This document shows positions 34,301-42,246 of a stretch of DNA of 64,000 bases, piece after piece (within the stretch, counting starts at the first letter, position 1; each line of letters opens with the position of its first letter). The translations under genes were made by a program, and so were the position numbers. Under the pieces are notes generated by a model. The model was given only the letters and a program-made list of their open reading frames with translations. It did no database searches and was not told where the DNA came from. Location: contig CAKSVR010000009.1 in assembly GCA_934504345.1 (NCBI GenBank), positions 1-64,000 of the forward strand. The letters are read 5' to 3'. This DNA is from an uncultured Agathobaculum sp. GTDB taxonomy: Bacteria; Bacillota; Clostridia; Oscillospirales; Butyricicoccaceae.

Positions 34301-35383
34301 AATGTCCGCCTGACCTTTAAGGTGGCAAAGGTTGAGGAAACCGCTAATCTGACACTGGTAAAGGATAACCTGACCGCCGGTACGGATGATGTCGTATTCA
34401 CCTGCAGCAACACCCACGATACCTGTGATTTTCTGAAGAATCTGTACAACAAGGGCACTGTAAAGGTGACTGCTCCGGATGGCGCAGAAAAAAATGTGGG
34501 TTATCTGGGCTATTATCAGACCGGTCACGGTTATACTGTTTCCTACGAGAACGGTACCTGTAACCTGACACTGGCTGCTGCACAGTTCGATGAATGGAAA
34601 ACCGAGGACGGCAAGTATCAGGCCGGCGAATACACTCTGACCGTACAGCCGCAGTATTACACCCGCCCGGTAAGTGTCAAGTTCCATATGACCGCACCGG
34701 AAGAGCCGGGCGAAGTTGAAGCAAAGGATGCACCGAAGCCGACCAAAGCATCCAAGTTTATGGGCGACTATACGCTGACCTTTGGTATGCAGAATGACGA
34801 TTATATGAAAGCCATTACTGCTATTAAGGTAAACAGCACCGATTATACCAAGGGTACTGTTTGGAATAACAACTGCTATGCTATTGCAGCAACAGATGGT
34901 TCGATCTCTCTGGGCGGCTCTGCTTTCACCGAGGAGAACAACACCGTGACCATCACTGCTGACGGCTACAAGGAACTGACTGCTGCCATCACCAAGGATG
35001 GCAAGCTGGTTGCCGGTGATAACAACAGCAACGGCGGCGATAACTCCGGTGACAGCGATAACGATTCCATTGGTGCAGATGTTCCCGCATATATGGGCTG
35101 GCAGTCTGGTCAGCTTATCTTCGATCAGGGCGGCAGTAATACCGCTGCATCGAATTATCTCAGCAGCATCCAAACCGTTACGTTGAATGACAAAACCTTG
35201 AAAAAATCTTCAATGAGCTGGCTTTACAGCGGTGAATATTATATTCGTGTCGGTTCCGATATGTATATCAGCTTTAGCACAAGTGATTTCTCTCAGGATG
35301 AAAACACTCTCGTTATCTCCGCAGATGGTTACAAGGATTTGAAGCTCAAAATCGCCAAGAGCGGCAAAAGCATCATCCAGTAA
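31307..35383 (+). CDS. Large S-layer-homology surface protein with C-terminal hemoblobin-interacting-type (DUF1533) repeats
   Basis: 1358 residues from a TTG start at 31307, chosen because AGGAGG lies 9 nt upstream and the next codons give a clear signal peptide ending near AFAAS. Three SLH domains (about 28-205), a beta-helix-like stretch of short repeats (about 210-350), a Gly/Ser linker (about 370-400), beta-rich domains, another Ser-rich linker (about 770), and two DUF1533-like modules at the end (VNSTDYTKG...ITADGYKELT and LNDKTLKKS...ISADGYKDLK). Likely an abundant cell-surface layer or adhesin protein. Monocistronic with a terminator. Confidence 0.88.
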   Translation: MNKKQTLAMLLAGAMLLPANAFAASPDDFSDFPTNWSATSMRRAVDNGLLNGSNGLINSNGLLIRAQMATIINRAFGANKTADMSGYTDVFSNAWYAHDMSKAVAMHTFMGSNGLLSPEKPITREEAFTVLARAFALDGGNASVLNGYSDGASVSAWAQSAVAALIENGYVNGADGKLNPKSSITRAEFAKVIGEMADTYADAGDSLSDTIDGSVIVRENGVSLAGKTINGDLIIADGVTAADLSNVTVTGRIVLRGGESGVTFSNTKAGKGILANTDVTVAGSVDAITVGQSSTITVKSGASVGTITANAEGAKITGAGKVESVKANANNVSVTVSGAKVTAAEGTSGVQAGSRNVASGKTEAVSNTTSGGSSSGGSSSGGSSGGGSSSGGSNSGTTQQDLVVASQTKLVDLGWSQYVAIRFTDGNSLANCKVFVDGVDVSSACTPVSDNGDIVKWEITSLNPAKAVVSNGSRSQTVTLSNNANPTAPVPASANTAPDYFLANGPVYVWDYQITNYDSSGSARVTPSKTTFSTAKQSTIAYYSPDAVLYQDEDANNNYKVRGNVELMFNYEKGTDAEKAWVDGISNVALVQADESNSTLNNKLTYNIDKEHPHGNHTVACINVPLGQSNLFSNGRYQLRVTSNGVSRLFPIHVVNETRPEMLQTTEKVTTDSTRVYFDVENMVYGITVPIYRVDLTDPDGNTRELTKIDDWYLIGSTFALYNDDKTLFPKDGTYTLTVYSNGFQTMTKKFTVGNAASQSSSIKLDAISRATASGGGASSSSGSEGGSNTMNANLVFNANLLINAEIMTELGTGNDYATAIVDRWAEMSHDAVYSEGAETIYYMKDYNDAVNTAKTGGKYLSYADFVKEAKRTNPNRPYNVKQVLEDNLLGETSDFKNASSFAAPDITLVTEADTESGFDSISEVNEGESATLLVSGKKAADFLSDLSASGALQLNATYPALSKDDYSIDTEKNTITIRADKLKLGENSLVIKTNTFQNVRLTFKVAKVEETANLTLVKDNLTAGTDDVVFTCSNTHDTCDFLKNLYNKGTVKVTAPDGAEKNVGYLGYYQTGHGYTVSYENGTCNLTLAAAQFDEWKTEDGKYQAGEYTLTVQPQYYTRPVSVKFHMTAPEEPGEVEAKDAPKPTKASKFMGDYTLTFGMQNDDYMKAITAIKVNSTDYTKGTVWNNNCYAIAATDGSISLGGSAFTEENNTVTITADGYKELTAAITKDGKLVAGDNNSNGGDNSGDSDNDSIGADVPAYMGWQSGQLIFDQGGSNTAASNYLSSIQTVTLNDKTLKKSSMSWLYSGEYYIRVGSDMYISFSTSDFSQDENTLVISADGYKDLKLKIAKSGKSIIQ

Positions 35384-35393
35384 CCCCCCCAAA

Positions 35394-35420
35394 AGGAAGC
35401 CCTCCGGGCTTCCTTTTTTC
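35394..35420 (+). terminator. Terminator after SLH surface protein gene
   Basis: AAGGAAGCCCTCCGGGCTTCC followed by TTTTTT. Confidence 0.9.
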
Positions 35421-35479
35421 TTTCCAATCCGCGAAAAGCATGGTAAAATAAGCTCAAACCGACACAGGAGGGATGCCCT

Positions 35480-36763
35480 GTGAGCATCACCGTATATTCT
35501 CCGGCGCTGACGCTGCTGTTTGTGTGGGCGCTGTTATGGATGATGATGGATATTCACTTCCGCGACCTGACACCGGTGCAGAAATGGCTCGTGCCGCTGC
35601 TTATCCTGCTGCTGGCCGTCGGCAACGATGCACTGCGCGCCTATCTCGGCTCGGCGGCGTATACCCGCACCATCATGCTGACCATGCACCTGCCGTTCTA
35701 CCTCATTTTCCTGTCTATCACCCACTGCGGTAAGGTGAAAATGCTGTTTATGATCCTCTCCGCGCTGGTCTTTACCGCGCCGACCGTCGTTATCAGCAAT
35801 TTCGTGCGCGCTGTCCTCGCCGATACACCGGCCGCCCTGTTCATCAGCAATGTGCTGGCCTACGCCGCCATGCTGGCGCTGACCTGGTTCGTGTTCCGGC
35901 GCGGCTTCAACTACCTGCTCCGCTACGGCAGCAGCAGCCTGTTCGCGCTGTTCTCCATCGTGCCCATCCTCTATTATGCCTATGTTTTCGCAGTCATCTG
36001 TGTGGATTTTACCGGTCTGACCTCGCCCGCCTGGCTGCTCGTCCGCTATCTGCCGACTGTGCAGGTGTTCCTGTTCTATTTCCTGCTGCTGCACAATTAC
36101 CGCTCCCTGAGTGAAAAACGCGAGCTGGAAACCGCACAGGCCGCCCTCGGCCAGAAGCTCGCCGCCGCCGAACAGCATATCTCTCTGCTAAACCGCTCCC
36201 AAACCCAGACTGCCGTTTATCAGCACGATATGCGCCACCATCTCACCATGCTGCGTACCCTGCTCGAGGCCGGAAAGCCCGATCAGGCTGAGGCGTACAT
36301 CTGCAAGGTGCAGGCCGACATCGCCGCCATCACGCCCAAGCGCTGGTGCGAGAACGAAACCGTAAACCTGCTGTGCTCCGCGTTCGCGGATAAGGCCGAA
36401 CGCGCCGGTATCCGCCTTAAGATCGATACAAAGCTGCCGAAAACCCTCGCCATTGCCGATACCGAGCTGTGTTCGCTGCTCTCCAACGGCCTCGAGAACG
36501 CGCTGCACGCCGCCGGGCAGAATCCCGACCCATACCGCCGCGTGTCGCTCTACTGCGCCGAACGGCTCGGAAAACTGCTCATCGAGATCAAAAATCCCTG
36601 TTTTACGCCCGTTCCCATGCATAACGGCCTGCCCGCCGCCGATAGAGAGGGCCATGGCTACGGCTGCCGCAGTATGCAGACCATCGTGGAGAAGAACAAG
36701 GGGATCTGCTCCTTTACGGCTGCAAATGATGAGTTTTGCGTGAAAATCCTCGTGCAGAATTGA
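35480..36763 (+). CDS. GHKL-type sensor histidine kinase (AgrC/ComD class)
   Basis: 427 residues from a GTG at 35480 (AGGAGGG upstream; an ATG at 35473 is out of frame). Six or seven transmembrane helices fill residues 5-210. A coiled coil leads to the H-box YQHDMRHHLTML, N-box SLLSNGLENALHAA and G-box GHGYGCRSM. This topology is that of peptide-sensing kinases paired with LytTR regulators. The partner is at 37176, after a 410-bp repeat-filled gap. No AgrB/AgrD-like genes are adjacent; the ligand is unknown. Confidence 0.9.
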   Translation: MSITVYSPALTLLFVWALLWMMMDIHFRDLTPVQKWLVPLLILLLAVGNDALRAYLGSAAYTRTIMLTMHLPFYLIFLSITHCGKVKMLFMILSALVFTAPTVVISNFVRAVLADTPAALFISNVLAYAAMLALTWFVFRRGFNYLLRYGSSSLFALFSIVPILYYAYVFAVICVDFTGLTSPAWLLVRYLPTVQVFLFYFLLLHNYRSLSEKRELETAQAALGQKLAAAEQHISLLNRSQTQTAVYQHDMRHHLTMLRTLLEAGKPDQAEAYICKVQADIAAITPKRWCENETVNLLCSAFADKAERAGIRLKIDTKLPKTLAIADTELCSLLSNGLENALHAAGQNPDPYRRVSLYCAERLGKLLIEIKNPCFTPVPMHNGLPAADREGHGYGCRSMQTIVEKNKGICSFTAANDEFCVKILVQN

Positions 36764-36775
36764 GAACTTCGTTCA

Positions 36776-36820
36776 GAGCGGAGAGCGGAAATTGCAGAGT
36801 GAAGAGTGGAGAGTGGAGAG
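36776..36820 (+). repeat. Heptamer repeat
   Basis: AGAGTGAAGAGTGGAGAGTG with further 7-bp units, directly after the kinase gene and leading into family B sequence. Confidence 0.7.
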
Positions 36821-37165
36821 AACACAGCGATTTACGTTTGTTCCATTCCACGGGAGGCAATCAAACCACCCACCGAACGATTTGGGCGGTCGCTGATACG
36901 CCGCCCTTGCACCCTGTAAACCATCAGACCGCAAAACCCGTACAATCTGCCGCGACCACGCCGCGGAAGGGGCGGCCATTGGCCGCCCCTACGGGAAACG
37001 TAAACCGATACCCGTTTCTTTTTGTACCTCACCGATGTAATCACCACCGAGGTATCACAAAAAGGGCGGAAGATGGAGTCCCAAGAGGATAGAAACCACC
37101 GTAGGGGGTGTCTATCCTTTTGGAAACCGTTCCCGCCGCTTGCAAGCGGCAAAAACCCCACCGGA
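36821..37165 (+). repeat. Hairpin-mosaic repeat family B, copy B4, with a nested REP-like palindrome
   Basis: Core AACCCGTACAATCTGCCGCG (from 36936), the nested palindrome GGGGCGGCCATTGGCCGCCCC (36969-36989), the GGATAGA...TCTATCC hairpin (37088-37114) and GCCGCTTGCAAGCGGC near 37137. It separates the kinase from its response regulator. No gene. Confidence 0.75.
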
Positions 37166-37175
37166 GGTGAACCCC

Positions 37176-37886
37176 ATGTATATCGCCATCTGCGACGACC
37201 AGCCCAAGGAGCTCCGCACGCTGACCGTCCTGCTGCAAGGCTGGCAGAAAGACCATCCCGGCGTGCGCTGTCAGTATTTCCGCAGCGCGGATGCCCTGCT
37301 CGAGGCCGCCCGTCACGAGCGCTTCACGCTCTATCTGCTCGATGTGATGATGCCCGGCGTAGACGGCATGGATGCCGCCCGCGAGATCCGGATGTTCGAC
37401 ACCGCCGCCGACATCGTGTTCCTCACCTCGTCACCCGGCTTCGCCTACGAGAGCTACGGTGTCAAGGCCCTCGAATACCTGCTCAAGCCCGTGCGCGGCG
37501 CGCTGCTCTACCCGGTGCTCGACCGGCTCTATCTGCGCGAAAATCAGCCCGATGAGGCCCTGATCGTCAAATCCGGCAGCGCCATCATCCGCGTGCCGTT
37601 CTCCTTGCTGGCATTCGTCGAGGTGCGCGGCAAGCACCTGTATTTCAACCGCACCGACGGGCAGGTGCGCGAAGTGCCCGGCTCGATGAAAGACTACGAG
37701 CAGGCGCTGCTCGCCCGACCGGAATTTATCCGCATCCACCGCTCATACATCGTCAATATGCTCCAGATCGAGGAGCTCTCGCCTGCCGGTGTACGCACCT
37801 TTTCCGGTGCGCTGCTGCCCATCTCGCGCCTGCTGTACAGCAAGGTGCAGGAGGATTACATGGCCTTCCTGTTCGCGGAGCGCTGA
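37176..37886 (+). CDS. LytTR family response regulator
   Basis: 236 residues. Receiver domain with the phospho-Asp in LYLLDVMMPGVDGMD (Asp about 54) and acidic pair near CDDQPKE. C-terminal LytTR DNA-binding domain (LLAFVEVRGKHLYFNRTDG, EFIRIHRSYIVNMLQIEELS). Pairs with the GHKL kinase upstream. RBS is CCGGAGGTG. Confidence 0.93.
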   Translation: MYIAICDDQPKELRTLTVLLQGWQKDHPGVRCQYFRSADALLEAARHERFTLYLLDVMMPGVDGMDAAREIRMFDTAADIVFLTSSPGFAYESYGVKALEYLLKPVRGALLYPVLDRLYLRENQPDEALIVKSGSAIIRVPFSLLAFVEVRGKHLYFNRTDGQVREVPGSMKDYEQALLARPEFIRIHRSYIVNMLQIEELSPAGVRTFSGALLPISRLLYSKVQEDYMAFLFAER

Positions 37887-37905
37887 AAAAACTGCAAAAA
37901 AACGT

Positions 37906-37950
37906 CCCCGTCCACGGGAGGAAGTTGCTTTCTCCTGTGGACGGGGTTTT
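37906..37950 (+). terminator. Terminator after LytTR gene
   Basis: Stem CCCCGTCCAC (37906-37915) with GTGGACGGGG (37937-37946), then TTTT. Confidence 0.8.
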
Positions 37951-37972
37951 ATTGAGAGGGTCGTTGTCGATA

Positions 37973-38257
37973 TCACACCGCGGAAAAGTGCATCAGCACC
38001 GCCGGCAGCCCGATCCACGGCCGCGACAGCAGCCCGTTATAATTATTTACCGCCTGCCGGTAAATATCCTCGCTGCGGGCCAGAATCGCGGCTAAATCGT
38101 CATCCTGCGCGGCCATGGCGGCATTGCGCCGATGGAGCTTCACCTGCGCCTCCGCGCACTCCACGATGCTGCGGCAGCGGCACAGCAGTGCCCGCACCTC
38201 GGTGAACCACAGCACGATCAGTGCGCCTGCAAGACCCAGCGCGGCCAGCATACCCAT
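37973..38257 (-). CDS. Short LemA-like membrane protein
   Basis: 94 residues: one N-terminal transmembrane helix (MGMLAALGLAGALIVLWF), a helical stretch, and a LemA-like end (YRQAVNNYNGLLSRPWIGLP). Only about half the normal LemA length. ATG 38257 has AAAGGAGG 8 nt upstream, which supports translation. Function unknown. Confidence 0.65.
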   Translation of the reverse strand: MGMLAALGLAGALIVLWFTEVRALLCRCRSIVECAEAQVKLHRRNAAMAAQDDDLAAILARSEDIYRQAVNNYNGLLSRPWIGLPAVLMHFSAV

Positions 38258-38362
38258 CGGAACCGCCTCCTTTCCGCTGTTTATGGGTCTACTATACCCT
38301 GTCCTTATAGAAACGCACGCTGTTCCGGCCTGAAATGCCGGATTTCAGGCGCGAAATGCACA

Positions 38363-38395
38363 AAAACGCCCTCTCCCGCTCGGGAGAGGGCGTTT
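38363..38395 (-). terminator. Terminator after rnhA
   Basis: AAAACGCCCTCTCCCG with its complement; A run on + gives the T run on -. Confidence 0.85.
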
Positions 38396-38398
38396 GCC

Positions 38399-38836
38399 TT
38401 ATTTGTACTTCTGGTATTCGCCGACGGCGAGCTCGTCGCAGCGGTTGTTGTACGGATTGTCCGCGTGGCCCTTGACCCAGTGGAACCGCACCTCGTGCTT
38501 GTCCAGCAGATCGAGCAGCCGTCCCCAGAGCTCGGGGTTTTTCGCGGGCTTTTTGTCGCTCTTGACCCAGCCGCGCGCGCGCCAGCCCTTTGCCCAGCCC
38601 TTGGTGATGCCGTCCACGACATACTTGCTGTCCGAGTACAGATCGACCGAGCACGGCTCCTTGAGGAGCTCCAGCGCGGAGATAACGCCCAGCAGCTCCA
38701 TGCGGTTGTTGGTGGTGGACGGCTCGGAGCCGGAAAGCTCCTTTTCCGCCTTGCCGTACCGCAGTATCGCGCCCCAGCCGCCCGGGCCCGGATTGCCCGA
38801 GCACGCGCCGTCCGTGTAAATCGTTACCGTTTTCAT
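38399..38836 (-). CDS. rnhA: Ribonuclease HI
   Basis: 145 residues. Degrades RNA in RNA:DNA hybrids. Acidic active-site residues lie in IYTDGACSGNPGPGGWG, NNRMELLG, YSDSKYV and the C-terminal NRCDELA. ATG 38836 follows AGGAG; the frame continues upstream into repeat A3 without a better start. Confidence 0.95.
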   Translation of the reverse strand: MKTVTIYTDGACSGNPGPGGWGAILRYGKAEKELSGSEPSTTNNRMELLGVISALELLKEPCSVDLYSDSKYVVDGITKGWAKGWRARGWVKSDKKPAKNPELWGRLLDLLDKHEVRFHWVKGHADNPYNNRCDELAVGEYQKYK

Positions 38837-38863
38837 GGGTTTTCTCCTAAATATTGCTTCTTT

Positions 38864-39073
38864 TCGCGCGTTCGCGCGCATGAAATAGGATTGCAAAGCA
38901 ATCCATAAAAACCGGGAGCGTGTATCAGCGCAGCGCGGCCGAGAAGCCGCGCAAGGATAGCGCCGGTTTTTATACCCTAAGAGGGAGAAAGTTTCCGTAT
39001 GGGAACTTTCGGACGACTTTGGAACGGCCCACGGTCCGTTCCTCTTGTCGGCGAAACCGTGGTTTCGCGACAG
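38864..39073 (-). repeat. Hairpin-array repeat family A, copy A3 (reverse)
   Basis: Six family A hairpins on -: GTCGCGAAACC...GTTTCGCCGAC, GGAACGG/CCGTTCC, GAAAGTTCC/GGAAACTTTC, AAAAACCGG/CCGGTTTTT, GGATTGC-TTT-GCAATCC, GCGCGCG/CGCGCG. The fourth loop holds an extra nested hairpin GCGCGGCTTCTCGGCCGCGC. It sits between the transporter and rnhA on the same strand. Confidence 0.8.
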
Positions 39074-39076
39074 GAA

Positions 39077-40477
39077 TTAAATCGTGAACAGGTGGAACAC
39101 CTTAGTCGCCAGCTCGGAAGCCAAAATTGCTACGAGCATGAGCGGTGCTACCCAGCGCACCATAACGCGGTGCAGCTTTTCGCGGTGGAACGAGCCTGCA
39201 CCCTCCTTTACCTCGTCCGCGATGACCTTTGCGCCAACAACGTGGCCGATCAGGATACAGGTGAGCAGCGCCACGATCGGCATGAGCACGGAGTTGGAGA
39301 TAAAGTCAAAGAAGTCGAGGAACTGCATACCGATGATGGTGACAGTCGCCCACGGGCCGTAGCCGAGGCAGGACAGCAGGCCGATCGCCAGACAGCATAC
39401 GGCGATAAGGATGGTCGCCGGCTTGCGCTTCATATGCGCCTTGTCCATCAGCACAGAAACCAGCGTTTCCATCAGCGAGATGGAGGAGGTCAGCGCCGCG
39501 AACAGCACCAGCAGGAAGAACACCGCACCAATGATGGTGCCGAACTTCATGGAGTCGAATACCATCGGCAGAGTGATGAACATCAGGCCCGGGCCGCTGT
39601 TTACCTGCGACGGGTCGCCGCCGTTGAACGCGATAACCGCCGGAATGATCATCAGACCGGCCACAAACGCGAACAGCGTGTCAAAAATCTCAATCTGGGT
39701 GACAGAGTGCTCGAGCAGGTTCTCTTTCTGCATATACGAGCCATAGGTGATCATAATGCCCATCGCCAGCGACATCGAGTAGAACATCTGTCCCATCGCA
39801 CCGAGCACGGTGGAGGCGGAGAACTGCGAAAAATCAGGCAGGATGTAATACTTCAGACCCTGCATAGCGCCCGGAATCGTCAGCGAGTAGATAGCGATGA
39901 CGACCGCCAGCACGGCAAGGACCGGCATCATGATACGGCTTGCCTTCTCGATGCCCTTCTCAACACCGAAGATAACGACAATGGTGGTCGCCAGCACGAA
40001 CAAGATGAACCACGGAGTCGGGCCGTTGAAGCTGAAAATCGTCGAGGACAGCGAACCCGCATCGTAGCCAATGAAATTGCTGAAAAATCCGCCGTTGTCG
40101 GCCGCCTCAAGTGCGTTGCCGCTGATAAAGGTAAACAGGTATTTCATTACCCAGCCGCCGATAACGCAGTAATACGGCGTGATGATGAACGGCACGAACG
40201 CCGCCAGCCAGCCGAGGAAGCCGAACCGCTTATCGAGCGCCTTGTACGCGCCGATGCAGGACAGACGGGTCTTTCGGCCAATGGCGATCTCGGTGATCAT
40301 CAGCGAAAAGCCGAACGTGAGCGCCAGAATAAGGTACACCAGCAGAAAAATACCGCCGCCGTACCGCGCCGCCAGATACGGGAATCGCCAGAGGTTGCCC
40401 AGACCGACCGCTGAACCGGCCGCCGCCAGCACAAAGCCGACGCGGCTGGAGAAGCTGCTTCTCTTTTTTTGTTCCAT
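39077..40477 (-). CDS. Neurotransmitter:sodium symporter (NSS/SNF) family transporter
   Basis: 466 residues, about 11-12 transmembrane helices of the LeuT fold. The family signature in TM1 is SRVGFVLAAAGSAVGLGNLW RFPY, and the Na+/substrate residues lie there and in TM6 (SMSLAMGIMITYGSYM). Imports an amino acid with Na+; substrate unknown. Own promoter at 40544-40572. A small ATCACCGC-CAT-GCGGTGAT hairpin lies in its leader. Confidence 0.92.
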   Translation of the reverse strand: MEQKKRSSFSSRVGFVLAAAGSAVGLGNLWRFPYLAARYGGGIFLLVYLILALTFGFSLMITEIAIGRKTRLSCIGAYKALDKRFGFLGWLAAFVPFIITPYYCVIGGWVMKYLFTFISGNALEAADNGGFFSNFIGYDAGSLSSTIFSFNGPTPWFILFVLATTIVVIFGVEKGIEKASRIMMPVLAVLAVVIAIYSLTIPGAMQGLKYYILPDFSQFSASTVLGAMGQMFYSMSLAMGIMITYGSYMQKENLLEHSVTQIEIFDTLFAFVAGLMIIPAVIAFNGGDPSQVNSGPGLMFITLPMVFDSMKFGTIIGAVFFLLVLFAALTSSISLMETLVSVLMDKAHMKRKPATILIAVCCLAIGLLSCLGYGPWATVTIIGMQFLDFFDFISNSVLMPIVALLTCILIGHVVGAKVIADEVKEGAGSFHREKLHRVMVRWVAPLMLVAILASELATKVFHLFTI

Positions 40478-40543
40478 GGTTTGTGTTTTACTCCCTTACA
40501 TACAACATTCTCGAATCACCGCCATGCGGTGATAAATATAGTC

Positions 40544-40572
40544 ATTGTAACATATATTTAAACTTTTCACAA
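40544..40572 (-). promoter_or_regulatory. Promoter of NSS transporter
   Basis: On -: TTGTGA (40567-40572), 17-bp spacer, TACAAT (40544-40549). Confidence 0.65.
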
Positions 40573-40602
40573 GCTGTCTGCACCATAATTCCTAATTACT
40601 CA

Positions 40603-40965
40603 TTACTCATTTTTTCGAAAAAAGGCTTCCTTAACGCCGATATAGAGCATCACCAGTCCGAAACCGCGCCGCAGCAGCGCCGTATCGACCGCCGCGGCGA
40701 ACCACGCGGCCATTACCGAGGTGATAACGCCCGCCGGAACGCAGTATTTGACGGCCTCCCGCTCGATCAGGCCGTTTTTCCGGTGAGCAACCAGCGCCGC
40801 AGGCGCACACGCGAGAAAATACAGCAGGTTCACGCCGCCCGCCTGATACTGCCCGACACCCGCGCAGAGTGTCAGATACAGCAGCAGGAGCGAGCCGCCG
40901 CCGATGCCGAAGCCGCTCAAAATGCCGGTCAGCAGGCCGACAGCGGCCGCCCACACCGCGCTCAC
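40603..40965 (-). CDS. TSUP (TauE/SafE) half-transporter, second half
   Basis: 120 residues from a GTG whose last bases overlap the stop of the preceding gene (GTGA). About four transmembrane helices with GILSGFGIGGGSLLLLYLTL, the repeat motif of TSUP exporters. With the 119-residue product upstream it would form a full eight-helix transporter for sulfite, sulfonate or similar anions. Confidence 0.85.
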   Translation of the reverse strand: MSAVWAAAVGLLTGILSGFGIGGGSLLLLYLTLCAGVGQYQAGGVNLLYFLACAPAALVAHRKNGLIEREAVKYCVPAGVITSVMAAWFAAAVDTALLRRGFGLVMLYIGVKEAFFRKNE

Positions 40966-41321
40966 AGCAGCAGGACGGCCCGCACGCCGCCATAGAGTAT
41001 CAGCACGCCGAACGCGCGGCGCAGCCAGTCCACCCTGACTTTGCCGAACAGTTTTCCTGCCAGCACGCCGCCCGCCGCGCCGCCGATGAGGTACGGCACA
41101 GCCTGCATAAGCGGCAGCCCGCCTCTCAGCCCGTAGATGACCGCCGTCACCGCGCACAGCGGGAATATCACCGCGACCGAGGTCGCGAACGCGCGCTTCT
41201 GCTCCATGCCGCACCAGCGCACCAGCAGCGGCACAAGGAACAGCCCGCCGCCCGCGCCGAAAAATCCGTTTGCCAGCCCGGCCAGCGCGCCTGTGACGGC
41301 ATATCTGCCCGAAATCTTCAT
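40962..41321 (-). CDS. TSUP (TauE/SafE) half-transporter, first half
   Basis: 119 residues, about four helices, with GLANGFFGAGGGLFLVPLLV, the other copy of the TSUP motif. ATG 41321 follows GGAGGGG. Full TSUP proteins are about 250 residues as a single chain; here the two halves are separate, coupled genes. cysE lies just upstream. Confidence 0.88.
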   Translation of the reverse strand: MKISGRYAVTGALAGLANGFFGAGGGLFLVPLLVRWCGMEQKRAFATSVAVIFPLCAVTAVIYGLRGGLPLMQAVPYLIGGAAGGVLAGKLFGKVRVDWLRRAFGVLILYGGVRAVLLL

Positions 41322-41372
41322 AAAAATACCCCTCCGGTGACAGTTTGCACCGGAGAGGTTGGATCTATGCGA

Positions 41373-42044
41373 TTATTTATCGGCTTCGCGCTCGCGTTCC
41401 TCTTCCTTTTTGAGCTTCTGCTCGTTGGCGTAAACGCGGTTCTGCAGGCGGCAGAGCTCCTGCGTGAGCGGGTCAGGCAGGTTGACCTGATCGAGCGTAT
41501 AGGCCGGGCTCGGGCCGACACGCTGGCCTGCGATCTTGACGACACGCGCCTTGACACCGACAACGGTGGAATCCGGCGGGACCTCCTGCAAAACGACAGC
41601 GTTCGCGCCGATGCGGCTGTTGTCGCCGACCGTGAACGGGCCGAGCACCTTTGCGCCGGTCGAAATGAGCACGTTGTTGCCGATGGTCGGGTGGCGCTTG
41701 CCGGTATCCTTGCCGGTGCCGCCGAGCGTGACACCGTGGTAGATAGTGCAGTCATCACCGATCTCGGCGGTTTCGCCGATGACGATGCCCATGCCGTGGT
41801 CGATGAACAGGCGCTTGCCGATCTTCGCACCCGGATGGATCTCAATGCCGGTCATATGCCGCGCAAACTGCGACAGCGCACGCGCAAGGAAGAAATGCCT
41901 GTGCGTATACAGCCAGTGCGCCTGACGGTGGTAAAAAAGGGCATGGAAGCCCTGATAGAGCAAAACAACTTCGAGTGTGGTGCGTGCCGCCGGGTCACGA
42001 TCCCGTATCGAACGCGCATCATCGAGCAATCCCTTAAAAATCAT
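41373..42044 (-). CDS. cysE: Serine O-acetyltransferase
   Basis: 223 residues. N-terminal helices (ARSIRDRDPAARTTLEVVLL), then a left-handed beta-helix of hexapeptide repeats (GIEIHPGAKIGKRLFIDHGM, GVTLGGTGKDTGKRHPTIGN). Makes O-acetylserine for cysteine synthesis. The ATG at 42044 has AAGGG upstream; the open frame to 42149 lacks one. The TSUP half genes follow on the same strand, which fits sulfur metabolism. Confidence 0.95.
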   Translation of the reverse strand: MIFKGLLDDARSIRDRDPAARTTLEVVLLYQGFHALFYHRQAHWLYTHRHFFLARALSQFARHMTGIEIHPGAKIGKRLFIDHGMGIVIGETAEIGDDCTIYHGVTLGGTGKDTGKRHPTIGNNVLISTGAKVLGPFTVGDNSRIGANAVVLQEVPPDSTVVGVKARVVKIAGQRVGPSPAYTLDQVNLPDPLTQELCRLQNRVYANEQKLKKEEEREREADK

Positions 42045-42147
42045 AGTATCCCTTCCAAACTTTAGGGGTATAAAGCAGTATATGCAATCGGAAGATAAAA
42101 GGTTCCGACAGCCTTTTATGATACTTGCATAAACGAACGACAGTATC

Positions 42148-42176
42148 ATTATAGACTCTTTTCAGTGAAAATTCAA
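42148..42176 (-). promoter_or_regulatory. Promoter of cysE
   Basis: On -: TTGAAT (42171-42176), 17-bp spacer, TATAAT (42148-42153). An AAAAGG...CCTTTT hairpin lies in the leader. Confidence 0.75.
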
Positions 42177-42184
42177 ACACTACG

Positions 42185-42212
42185 TTGAATTTCGCGAAAA
42201 AAGTGGTATAAT
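42185..42212 (+). promoter_or_regulatory. Promoter of nucleotide-sugar dehydrogenase gene
   Basis: TTGAAT (42185-42190), 16-bp spacer, TATAAT (42207-42212), divergent from and close to the cysE promoter. Confidence 0.75.
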
Positions 42213-42246
42213 GTAAGAAGATTATGCTGAACGAGGTACGAAAATT

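Noticed and set aside
31325..35173. Long - strand open frame under the SLH gene
   Set aside because: Antisense shadow; the + frame has signal peptide, SLH domains, RBS and terminator.
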